From: a virus
Length of the DNA stretch: 21,210 bases
Virus record (IMG/VR): IMGVR_UViG_3300044729_002903
Span: 1-21,210 of that record
Direction: 5' to 3' (one strand)
The position numbers and the translations under genes were made by a program. The notes under the pieces are model-generated. The model was not told where the DNA came from. It made no database searches and saw only the letters and a list, made by a program, of their open reading frames with translations. This document shows, piece after piece, positions 12,682 to 17,500 of this stretch. Each line of letters begins with the position of its first letter. Position 1 is the stretch's first letter.

Positions 12682-12890
12682 TATTTAATTACGACCTCTC
12701 CGTTAGTGTAGAAAGTTTTAGTATACATTTTACCTATTGGGTCTGATAAGTTATATGTTGCGTATTCTTTGGCTGTGCCATAGTCTACACATTTAGTCCA
12801 AGCGTCTACTGCCTCTAGCATATCGCTAACTCGCAGGGTATGAATTAACTTCCCATCATAGGAAGTAGTAAGTGAATAGTTATATTCCAT
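12681..12890 (-). CDS. Hypothetical protein, 69 aa
   Basis: Strand-rich start (MEYNYSLTTSYDGKLIHTL) followed by a helix (DMLEAVDAWTKCVDYG) and more strands. Strong AAGGAG upstream; TAATG overlaps at both ends. No family recognised. Confidence 0.65.
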   Translation of the reverse strand: MEYNYSLTTSYDGKLIHTLRVSDMLEAVDAWTKCVDYGTAKEYATYNLSDPIGKMYTKTFYTNGEVVIK

Positions 12891-13075
12891 TATGCGTTCT
12901 CCTTAGTGTTAAATAATTGGTGGTATTCCTGTATTTCATCAGCAGGGATATTGTAAGGATTACACTCACACGCCCATACATCATAGTCTATCGCATTTCC
13001 TACGAATTGCCAACCTGCGCCATAGCAATCACTATGAACAAGTATCTCCATTAAAGTATCTTTAAACTTTCCCAT
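12890..13075 (-). CDS. Hypothetical protein, 61 aa
   Basis: Begins MGKFKDTLMEILVHSDCYGAG and contains C17, C36 and C38 (ACEC), possibly one metal site. GAAAGGAAAAC precedes the ATG. First gene of the 13075-12153 operon, whose promoter region also holds the CRP-like site c and the two DnaA boxes. Confidence 0.65.
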   Translation of the reverse strand: MGKFKDTLMEILVHSDCYGAGWQFVGNAIDYDVWACECNPYNIPADEIQEYHQLFNTKENA

Positions 13076-13099
13076 TAGTTTTCCTTTCGTTATAAGATA

Positions 13100-13128
13100 A
13101 CCCTATCAGACTTTACTGACATTTTCAA
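13100..13128 (-). promoter_or_regulatory. Promoter for the 13075-12153 operon
   Basis: TTGAAA (13123-13128), a 17-nt spacer and TAGGGT (13100-13105) with TGA before it. ACGGCGTGTC (13130-13139, minus sense) abuts the -35 box, and the CRP-like site at 13161-13176 is centred about 75 bp upstream. Confidence 0.6.
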
Positions 13129-13160
13129 CGACACGCCGTAATTTTTGGAAAGTTTCAGGG

Positions 13161-13176
13161 TGTGATCTTAAACACA
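13161..13176 (-). promoter_or_regulatory. CRP/GlxR-like operator, site c
   Basis: TGTGA-TCTTAA-ACACA on the plus strand (minus sense TGTGT-TTAAGA-TCACA), one mismatch in the arms. Confidence 0.6.
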
Positions 13177-13185
13177 CGTAAAGCC

Positions 13186-13206
13186 TGTGGATAAACCTGT
13201 GGATAA
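13186..13206 (+). promoter_or_regulatory. Two tandem perfect DnaA boxes
   Basis: TGTGGATAA at 13186-13194 and again at 13198-13206, same orientation, 12 bp apart. This is the reverse complement of the TTATCCACA consensus. They lie between the CRP-like site and hairpin copy 5, in the intergenic region upstream of the 13075 operon. Confidence 0.75.
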
Positions 13207-13234
13207 CGCCTCGGGATTTTTCGAACAAATGTTT

Positions 13235-13260
13235 GAGCAGTTTTTATTCTTGCTCAGGAA
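13235..13260 (-). repeat. CCTGAGCA hairpin element, copy 5
   Basis: GAGCA (13235-13239) pairs with TGCTC (13251-13255). Starts 8 nt after the stop at 13268. Confidence 0.65.
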
Positions 13261-13267
13261 TTTTTTA

Positions 13268-13456
13268 TTATGCTGGAATTAAACCAATTTCATCAATACC
13301 GCAAGCAGTTTCAAATCTTGCATAGTCAAAATTTTCATTATCAGATTTAAACCATTGACAAAATAAATCTATTATATCTTCATAAGTAGTTTGCGGAATT
13401 TCATCTTTAAACTCTTTTAAGATATTGGCGGTTTGTATATAGTCTTTTCTAGTCAT
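13268..13456 (-). CDS. Small acidic conserved phage protein, 62 aa
   Basis: MTRKDYIQTANILKEFKDEI, then DLFCQWFKSDNENFDYARFETACGI. I recognise the pattern (a helical start, then F-x3-NxxFDxxRFxxACG) as a common small protein of phages and some bacteria with no known function. GAGAGGC precedes the ATG; the start overlaps the previous stop (TAATG). Confidence 0.7.
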   Translation of the reverse strand: MTRKDYIQTANILKEFKDEIPQTTYEDIIDLFCQWFKSDNENFDYARFETACGIDEIGLIPA

Positions 13457-13605
13457 TAGTTAGCCTCTCCGCTAGTAAATAAATTGCCTAGTGCAAAATT
13501 ATTACAATTACATTTTTCTACATCATAGTCAAGGTCATTACCCCAAAAGATAAGACCTTGTCCATTACACTCATCACAGTCAAAAGCCATTACAGAGTTT
13601 ATCAT
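13456..13605 (-). CDS. Half DnaJ-type zinc-finger protein, 49 aa
   Basis: CDECNGQG (10-17) is one CxxCxGxG repeat of the DnaJ zinc finger, and C32-x-C34 would complete a single zinc site. A conserved Gly pair and FWGND follow. Small proteins with a single such motif occur in phages; function unknown. TAATG overlaps on both sides. Confidence 0.65.
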   Translation of the reverse strand: MINSVMAFDCDECNGQGLIFWGNDLDYDVEKCNCNNFALGNLFTSGEAN

Positions 13606-13793
13606 TATTTCACCAACGCCTTTCCTCTTAGTGTGCCACTAACACCTAAAGCATCGCAAGCAACCTTTACAGAAATACCAACAGGCAATTTTTCTGGGTA
13701 AGTTGAGATGAATTGAGCAACAGCACCCTTGCTAGGGAGAGCGATAGATTTTGCCTCACCGCTAAAGGTTTCTAGTTTTACAGTGTAAGTCAT
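13605..13793 (-). CDS. Hypothetical protein, 62 aa
   Basis: MTYTVKLETFSGEAKSIALP then a helix (KGAVAQFISTYP) and VGISVKVACDALGVSGTLRG. CGAAAGGAAG precedes the ATG. First gene of the 13793-13268 operon. No family recognised. Confidence 0.65.
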   Translation of the reverse strand: MTYTVKLETFSGEAKSIALPSKGAVAQFISTYPEKLPVGISVKVACDALGVSGTLRGKALVK

Positions 13794-13829
13794 TATTTGA
13801 CTTCCTTTCGTTTGTTTGTTTATAGGGTA

Positions 13830-13858
13830 AGTTTAACAGATTTAACAGACATTATCAA
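13830..13858 (-). promoter_or_regulatory. Promoter for the 13793-13268 operon
   Basis: TTGATA (13853-13858), a 17-nt spacer and TAAACT (13830-13835) with TGT before it. The CRP-like site at 13890-13905 is centred about 74 bp upstream. Confidence 0.7.
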
Positions 13859-13889
13859 ATCCAAATTGCGACATTTAGGACATTGGGAA

Positions 13890-13905
13890 TGTGAGATACC
13901 TCACA
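13890..13905 (-). promoter_or_regulatory. CRP/GlxR-like operator, site d
   Basis: TGTGA-GATACC-TCACA, a perfect match to TGTGANNTANNTCACA. The stop codon of the next upstream gene (13901-13903) lies inside it. Confidence 0.7.
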
Positions 13906-14023
13906 GAGCCCCTTCCTGAAATAAGCCTATTTCTAGGTCAAGGATTTCTGCGGGGGTAGCCTCAGAAAGGTCAACCCACCCAGCACCTTGCTCATCAAGG
14001 CGAAAGATTTCTATATATCCCAT
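13901..14023 (-). CDS. Small acidic protein, 40 aa
   Basis: MGYIEIFRLDEQGAGWVDLS with a following PAEILDLEIGLFQEG. The ATG overlaps the previous stop (TAATG), with GGTGAG upstream. Second gene of the 14214 operon. Function unknown. Confidence 0.6.
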   Translation of the reverse strand: MGYIEIFRLDEQGAGWVDLSEATPAEILDLEIGLFQEGAL

Positions 14024-14214
14024 TACTCACCAACCTGAACTGCGATATTGCGGTAAGTATATTTACCAGTATCGCTACGAACCTGAACCAAATATCCTTC
14101 AGCATTTTCATACCAGATATCTGATTTATCTGCGGAGATAATTTCACCACGCAAAGTTTTTGAGTTATAGATTTTACCAATTAGTAAATCTTGTATTGTG
14201 TATAAGTTAGCCAT
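14023..14214 (-). CDS. SH3-like small protein, 63 aa
   Basis: YTIQDLLIGKIYNSKTLRGE continues into strand-rich sequence (GYLVQVRSDTGKYTYRNIAV). The outline resembles the two SH3-like candidates at 10155 and 10957 but is too diverged to call them paralogs by eye. AAAGGAAGTGG lies upstream. First gene of a two-gene operon. Confidence 0.65.
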   Translation of the reverse strand: MANLYTIQDLLIGKIYNSKTLRGEIISADKSDIWYENAEGYLVQVRSDTGKYTYRNIAVQVGE

Positions 14215-14251
14215 TGTTAGCCACTTCCTTTCGTTATTTTCTTACTCCGTA

Positions 14252-14280
14252 AGTTTAGCAGAAAAATCTCACAAAATCAA
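14252..14280 (-). promoter_or_regulatory. Promoter for the 14214-13901 operon
   Basis: TTGATT (14275-14280), a 17-nt spacer and TAAACT (14252-14257) with TGC before it. ACGGCGTGTC (minus sense, 14284-14293) lies 3 nt upstream, and the CRP-like site at 14322-14337 is centred about 84 bp upstream. Confidence 0.7.
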
Positions 14281-14321
14281 ATCGACACGCCGTAAATCTC
14301 AAAGTTTGAGACATTTTTTTC

Positions 14322-14337
14322 TGTGATCTTAACCACA
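14322..14337 (-). promoter_or_regulatory. CRP/GlxR-like operator, site e
   Basis: TGTGA-TCTTAA-CCACA, one arm mismatch; same central sequence as site c. Confidence 0.6.
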
Positions 14338-14364
14338 TCGTACGTAAAGCGACACGCCGTCTGC

Positions 14365-14386
14365 GCCGAGTAGGCTCGGCTTTTTT
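14365..14386 (+). terminator. Intrinsic terminator in plus sense with no gene before it
   Basis: GCCGAG-TAGG-CTCGGC (14365-14380) followed by six T. On the plus strand it is a textbook rho-independent terminator, but no plus-strand gene lies upstream for several kb. On the minus strand the same hairpin follows the stop at 14385 without a T-run. Confidence 0.6.
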
Positions 14387-14510
14387 ATTGCAATTTATTT
14401 TTATGTTTTATTTTTCTTGAATAATTTTTCTTTGATGGAATTGCAGTTGCAGCATTACTACGACGCAATTCTTGAATGCGAATTATTTTATTTTTTATTT
14501 CTTTTATCAT
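14385..14510 (-). CDS. Basic small protein, 41 aa
   Basis: MIKEIKNKIIRIQELRRSNA with a Lys/Arg-rich tail (SKKNYSRKIKHKNKLQ), strongly basic. The ATG follows the previous stop directly. Last gene of a four-gene minus operon. Possibly nucleic-acid binding by composition. Confidence 0.6.
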   Translation of the reverse strand: MIKEIKNKIIRIQELRRSNAATAIPSKKNYSRKIKHKNKLQ

Positions 14511-14654
14511 TTATTTTTCCATAACTGATTTGATAATTTCTAATTGTTCAATTGTGAGAAGCGCAGAAGCACTACCCCACATTTTAGGATAATTATTTTC
14601 TGTTAATTGACTAATTTCTTTTAACAGATTATTTTTAATTTCAAAATTATTCAT
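14511..14654 (-). CDS. Hypothetical helical protein, 47 aa
   Basis: MNNFEIKNNLLKEISQLTEN then a Trp/Gly turn and a C-terminal helix (TIEQLEIIKSVMEK). Start overlaps the upstream stop (TAATG). Function unknown. Confidence 0.6.
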   Translation of the reverse strand: MNNFEIKNNLLKEISQLTENNYPKMWGSASALLTIEQLEIIKSVMEK

Positions 14655-14764
14655 TATTTATATTCCCCTTTCAGGATAAGTTCATCTAACCTTTTGGCTA
14701 GAGGGTCTATCTCTTCATCTGAGAGATAGTTTTCTAATTCTAATTGTTTAACAAAGTCTATCAT
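14654..14764 (-). CDS. Acidic helical protein, 36 aa
   Basis: MIDFVKQLELENYLSDEEID with a second helix (PLAKRLDELILKGEYK). Its ATG overlaps the previous stop (ATGA), and its own stop overlaps the next ATG. Function unknown. Confidence 0.6.
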   Translation of the reverse strand: MIDFVKQLELENYLSDEEIDPLAKRLDELILKGEYK

Positions 14765-14940
14765 TTAGACACCTGCCAAGATGTCCACATAGGTAGACGT
14801 TCAGGGTCAGTATCGTTATACCAACGCTCAATGTTATTTTCGCAAACTTCACAAAAAGTGAATTGCTCATCATTAACGTCTGAGATAGCAGACTTATTAG
14901 GGACGTGTGATTTACACACTTGGATAATTGTTGAATTCAT
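14761..14940 (-). CDS. Small zinc-binding phage protein, 59 aa
   Basis: C9-x3-H13 and C30-x2-C33 (VCKSHV ... FCEVCENNIERWY) form a Cys3His zinc site; I recognise similar short proteins in actinobacteriophages. AAAGGAATTC precedes the ATG. First gene of the 14940-14385 operon. Confidence 0.7.
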   Translation of the reverse strand: MNSTIIQVCKSHVPNKSAISDVNDEQFTFCEVCENNIERWYNDTDPERLPMWTSWQVSK

Positions 14941-14990
14941 TTGAATTCCTTTCTAGTTCAGAAACCTTTTCTGACTTTCTTTATACTAGA

Positions 14991-14996
14991 AGTATA
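14991..14996 (-). promoter_or_regulatory. -10 box for the 14940-14385 operon
   Basis: TATACT with TGT before it; no good -35 box. The CRP-like site at 15053-15068 is centred about 76 bp upstream. The leader can form TCAGAAA/TTTCTGA (about 14958-14974). Confidence 0.55.
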
Positions 14997-15025
14997 ACAG
15001 GCACCACTGACATTTTTGGTACCAC

Positions 15026-15142
15026 AAAACGGACATATGGGATATATGCCATTGTGAGTTACACCACATTTTGGGGGTATCTATAAAGGGGACTTAAGCC
15101 CACCCAAGACACGCCCGACCACGCCGAGTAGATGTCCGTTTT
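15026..15142. repeat. Inverted pair of AAAACGGACAT motifs
   Basis: AAAACGGACAT at 15026-15036 and its reverse complement at 15132-15142 flank a 95-bp region that holds the CRP-like site f and no gene. Confidence 0.5.
15053..15068 (-). promoter_or_regulatory. CRP/GlxR-like operator, site f
   Basis: TGTGA-GTTACA-CCACA, one arm mismatch, with the central TA. It is placed for the minus operon starting at 14940. Confidence 0.55.
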
Positions 15143-15155
15143 GCACCTTTTGTCA

Positions 15156-15221
15156 TGTGGGCTAAATCACATACGACACGCCGTGCTAGGACTTGACTTT
15201 TGGGGGGTAGTGTGATAGTAT
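15156..15221 (+). promoter_or_regulatory. Promoter module P1 with CRP-like site g
   Basis: TGTGG-GCTAAA-TCACA (15156-15171), then GACACGCCGT (15175-15184), then TTGACT (15193-15198), a 17-nt spacer ending in GTGTGA, and TAGTAT (15216-15221). The CRP-like site is centred about 64 bp before the expected transcription start. Confidence 0.7.
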
Positions 15222-15306
15222 TCCATTATACAAATAAATAGAGATAGATAAGGCTAATGAGCCTACCAAATAAGGCGAACAAGTGTTCGCATGAGCGTAG
15301 CGAATA

Positions 15307-15372
15307 AGTGGCCTAAATCACACCAAATAGACGGCGTGTCCCCTTGACTTTTCGCCTAAAGTGTGATAGTCT
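15307..15372 (+). promoter_or_regulatory. Promoter module P2 with CRP-like site h
   Basis: AGTGG-CCTAAA-TCACA (15307-15322), then ACGGCGTGTC (15331-15340), then TTGACT (15344-15349), a 17-nt spacer ending in GTGTGA, and TAGTCT (15367-15372). Exactly the same length and order as P1, 151 bp upstream. Between them lies the hairpin GCGAACA/TGTTCGC near 15273-15288. Confidence 0.7.
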
Positions 15373-15487
15373 TACGACATACAATTAAATAAGAAATCCT
15401 AAGTGAGCCCCTAGCAATAGGGCAAATAAATTAGGTCAGCAAAAAGGTTAGCAAATCGCTAACTAGATTAAAAGAAAGGGTATCAAA

Positions 15488-15703
15488 ATGATATCACTAA
15501 ATACAATGGTTCTAGAGCCTAACCACCCTATGGCTTCCTCTAATACAAATACTCCCCTAGTATTTCGCAATTCAGTAGGCAACTACATGACTAGAAAGGC
15601 TTACCTAGAAATGCTAGTAGCCTCTAACGGAGTGGTATCTCACCGCTACCTATCACCTAACGAAAGCCGTTGGGTTATGAATAACAAGAAAGTAGGAAAC
15701 TAA
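15488..15703 (+). CDS. Hypothetical protein, 71 aa
   Basis: First gene of the plus operon driven by P1/P2. GAAAGGG lies upstream of the ATG. The leader from P2 is about 109 nt and can form a GTTAGC/GCTAAC hairpin. The sequence (MISLNTMVLEPNHPMASSN ... RKAYLEMLVASNGVVSHRYL) has no motif I recognise. Confidence 0.7.
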   Translation: MISLNTMVLEPNHPMASSNTNTPLVFRNSVGNYMTRKAYLEMLVASNGVVSHRYLSPNESRWVMNNKKVGN

Positions 15704-15705
15704 CT

Positions 15706-15858
15706 ATGACTATCACTTACTCACTATGGCAGGGTGGCAATTTGCTATCTGTAGGCAATAAGGCTAGCAAGCCTGAAGAAATCTTAGCGGTTATCGCTGA
15801 ACTAAATAAACTAGGTAAGGGTTTCACTTACAACATTAGAGAAGTAGAGGTTAAATAG
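15706..15858 (+). CDS. Hypothetical protein, 50 aa
   Basis: MTITYSLWQGGNLLSVGNKA, then a helix (KPEEILAVIAELNKLGKGF) and a final strand. ATG 2 nt after the previous stop. Looks like a small alpha-beta protein; function unknown. Confidence 0.65.
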   Translation: MTITYSLWQGGNLLSVGNKASKPEEILAVIAELNKLGKGFTYNIREVEVK

Positions 15859-15860
15859 TT

Positions 15861-15998
15861 ATGGAGTTTTATATTAACTTAGACTTTATTAGTATCTATG
15901 CTGATAGCATAGGACTACAAGTAGAGTTACCTACATGGTTACTAGTTGGCACTATCGCATTAGTTTATTCTATTAGACTAATGAGAAAAGATAAGTAA
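15861..15998 (+). CDS. Small membrane protein, 45 aa
   Basis: The C-terminal half is one hydrophobic span (TWLLVGTIALVYSIRL) followed by RKDK, so the C-terminus should be inside. ATG 2 nt after the previous stop. Function unknown. Confidence 0.65.
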   Translation: MEFYINLDFISIYADSIGLQVELPTWLLVGTIALVYSIRLMRKDK

Positions 15999-16112
15999 GT
16001 GGCTGAGTATTCTGCTGAGCAACTAAGACGCAAAGCCCACCTAGAAAATGGTGGGACTATTGCTAACTATGATCGCAGTCATTACATAGAGGACGCACAG
16101 CAAGACACATAG
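15999..16112 (+). CDS. Hypothetical protein, 37 aa
   Basis: GTG start directly after the previous stop (TAAGTG). MAEYSAEQLRRKAHLENGGT ends in DAQQDT; polar and charged. Last gene of the P1/P2 operon. Confidence 0.55.
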   Translation: MAEYSAEQLRRKAHLENGGTIANYDRSHYIEDAQQDT

Positions 16113-16178
16113 AAGGCTTCCCCCTTTTATGTGCTCACTATTTTTTTCTGTTATATTTTTTCAAATCATGCATCGTAC

Positions 16179-16203
16179 ATCTGAACAAAATATTCAGATT
16201 TTT
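16179..16203 (+). terminator. Rho-independent terminator of the P1/P2 operon
   Basis: ATCTGAA (16179-16185) and TTCAGAT (16193-16199) form a 7-bp stem with a 7-nt loop, followed by TTTT. Confidence 0.75.
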
Positions 16204-16227
16204 ATGAAAGTGAAAATAAAAATTTTT

Positions 16228-16617
16228 TCAGATTTGTGGCCAAGAGCCTCTGTCCTCTAAGACAAAGCCATTCTCTCTATCGAACAATTGATAATCTAGA
16301 CTTACAACTTTAAAGGTTTCTCCAAAAGCAAGAAGAACCTTAGCAAGATTTAATTCTCCGCAGGTATACAAGTCAAACTGAACTAATGATGGATCCTGCT
16401 CATCCCATATATGAAATGCTACATGGCTAGTCTCTATCATTACAATAGCCGTAAGGCCACGGTTGCCTGGTTTGTCAACATAGGACGCAAAAGGTCCTTT
16501 AATAATCTTCATGTCAATACTTTCAACTAGGCGGGTAAGGAAATCAACGCCTTGCTCTTCGGTATTGATAGGATTTTCTACTTTGGCATTAACAAGTAGG
16601 TGTTTGTGAAATATCAT
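16228..16617 (-). CDS. S-adenosylmethionine decarboxylase-like protein (SpeD family)
   Basis: A 129-residue protein close to the prokaryotic SpeD length. The core ETSHVAFHIW (62-71) followed by QFDLYTCGELN (80-90) matches the pyruvoyl-enzyme signature: S64 would become the pyruvoyl group, H69 matches the catalytic histidine 5 residues later and C86 the catalytic cysteine. Cellular SpeD has Glu directly before the serine, but here it is Thr, and two residues are inserted between H69 and C86. SpeD makes decarboxylated SAM for spermidine; some SpeD relatives have become arginine or ornithine decarboxylases, so the substrate is open. A Shine-Dalgarno site (TTGGAG) precedes the ATG. Its first 12 codons are repeated at 18258-18294. 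Confidence 0.85.
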   Translation of the reverse strand: MIFHKHLLVNAKVENPINTEEQGVDFLTRLVESIDMKIIKGPFASYVDKPGNRGLTAIVMIETSHVAFHIWDEQDPSLVQFDLYTCGELNLAKVLLAFGETFKVVSLDYQLFDRENGFVLEDRGSWPQI

Positions 16618-16639
16618 GGTTTCTCCAATCTAGTTTTCT

Positions 16640-16668
16640 AGTATACACTATTTGACAAATTAGGTCAA
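16640..16668 (-). promoter_or_regulatory. Promoter for the SpeD-like gene
   Basis: TTGACC (16663-16668), a 17-nt spacer and TATACT (16640-16645). It interlocks with the opposite promoter at 16652-16680: each -35 box lies in the spacer of the other. Confidence 0.75.
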
Positions 16669-16680
16669 GCGTGATAAAAT
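16652..16680 (+). promoter_or_regulatory. Consensus promoter for a leaderless zinc-protein gene
   Basis: TTGACA (16652-16657), a 17-nt spacer and TAAAAT (16675-16680), then 6 nt and the ATG at 16687. Confidence 0.75.
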
Positions 16681-16686
16681 AAATAT

Positions 16687-16827
16687 ATGCACTTACTTGG
16701 ACTAGAAATTCGGAAAGACCGTAGAGAAAAGAAATACTCTATGAGGTCTTGCTATCGCTGTAGCAGGATTATCTGGGTTGCAAAAGAGCAACTACGTGTC
16801 GACAACTACTGCTCATCCTGTAATTAA
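16687..16827 (+). CDS. Zinc-ribbon mini-protein, 46 aa
   Basis: Basic N-terminus (MHLLGLEIRKDRREKKYSMR) then C22-x2-C25 and C42-x2-C45, a four-cysteine zinc ribbon. Leaderless start after a TTGACA-17-TAAAAT promoter. Its stop overlaps the stop of the convergent 2OG oxygenase by 4 nt. It may bind DNA or RNA; no family recognised. Confidence 0.7.
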   Translation: MHLLGLEIRKDRREKKYSMRSCYRCSRIIWVAKEQLRVDNYCSSCN

Positions 16828-17333
16828 TATTTAGGGTTTTTGTATTTAAATTGATCTGTATATGAAATTGTTATAATATATCGCTTGCCAGATTTAACTG
16901 GAGTCACTCCATGCAGGAACGGAGTAGGGAAATAAACTAACTCATATTTTTCGGGGGCATAAGTATAACCATTATTTATTTCTGGAAATGACAACTCTCC
17001 TCCAGTATATGCGTCATTAAGATATATAACCGTACTAACTGTCTCTGTATCATTTTCTACATCCTTATGGTCATACATGAAAGATCCTTCTTCATATAGG
17101 GCTACAAGGTTTTCTCGAAAATAAAGATTTTGATCTCCAATAAATTTTTTAGAATATTTTTTGACAAACTCTACCACTTCTGGGTAGTTAGAGTTATAAA
17201 TCCTAAAGGTGCCATCTTTTCGCTCATTATTAAGTTTCTTCCTAGATCGTAAATCATCCATAAGGTCAATAAGAGACTGAGCATCTTCTGGCTCTACAAA
17301 GTTTTTAATATACTTTATGTCTTCTAGGTGCAT
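16824..17333 (-). CDS. 2OG-Fe(II) oxygenase, prolyl-4-hydroxylase-like
   Basis: A 169-residue single-domain enzyme. H89-K90-D91 and H141 are the predicted Fe(II) ligands and R151 (SGKRYIITISY) the 2-oxoglutarate ligand; STVIYLNDAYTGGELSFPE (100-118) is the typical core of P4H-like phage oxygenases. The substrate is unknown. The ATG is 6 nt after TGA-TATAAT, so it is leaderless, and its promoter backs directly onto that of the gene at 17363. Confidence 0.88.
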   Translation of the reverse strand: MHLEDIKYIKNFVEPEDAQSLIDLMDDLRSRKKLNNERKDGTFRIYNSNYPEVVEFVKKYSKKFIGDQNLYFRENLVALYEEGSFMYDHKDVENDTETVSTVIYLNDAYTGGELSFPEINNGYTYAPEKYELVYFPTPFLHGVTPVKSGKRYIITISYTDQFKYKNPKY

Positions 17334-17339
17334 TTAAAA

Positions 17340-17348
17340 ATTATATCA
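17340..17348 (-). promoter_or_regulatory. Extended -10 promoter, leaderless
   Basis: TGA then TATAAT (17340-17345), 6 nt before the ATG at 17333. Confidence 0.7.
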
Positions 17349-17350
17349 TG

Positions 17351-17356
17351 TATAAT
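17351..17356 (+). promoter_or_regulatory. -10 box, leaderless, back to back with the minus promoter
   Basis: TATAAT, then 6 nt and the ATG at 17363. Only 5 nt separate it from the opposite -10 box, so the two cannot be used at the same time. Confidence 0.65.
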
Positions 17357-17362
17357 ATTTAG

Positions 17363-17500
17363 ATGGCAATCCTAGATAACCTTGAATATGCAATGTGGAA
17401 TGATAAACCAGAAAACGATGGTTTGGCATTAAAAATTTTTTCAGAATTTTGCTGTGATTCTTGTTCTTGTAAGTCTGAGTCAGATCACAAAAAGTTATAG
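17363..17500 (+). CDS. Cys-cluster mini-protein, 45 aa
   Basis: MAILDNLEYAMWNDKPENDG with a C-terminal CCDSCSC cluster that could bind a metal. Leaderless start. Its stop overlaps the stop region of the convergent 2OG oxygenase by 6 nt. No family recognised. Confidence 0.6.
   Translation: MAILDNLEYAMWNDKPENDGLALKIFSEFCCDSCSCKSESDHKKL

Noticed and set aside
14744-14944. A 66-codon plus-strand frame
   Set aside because: It is the opposite strand of the 59-aa zinc-protein gene and has no ribosome site or promoter.
15488-16112. The P1/P2 operon as a defence or toxin-antitoxin unit
   Set aside because: None of the four small proteins shows a toxin, antitoxin or nuclease motif; only one is clearly a membrane protein.
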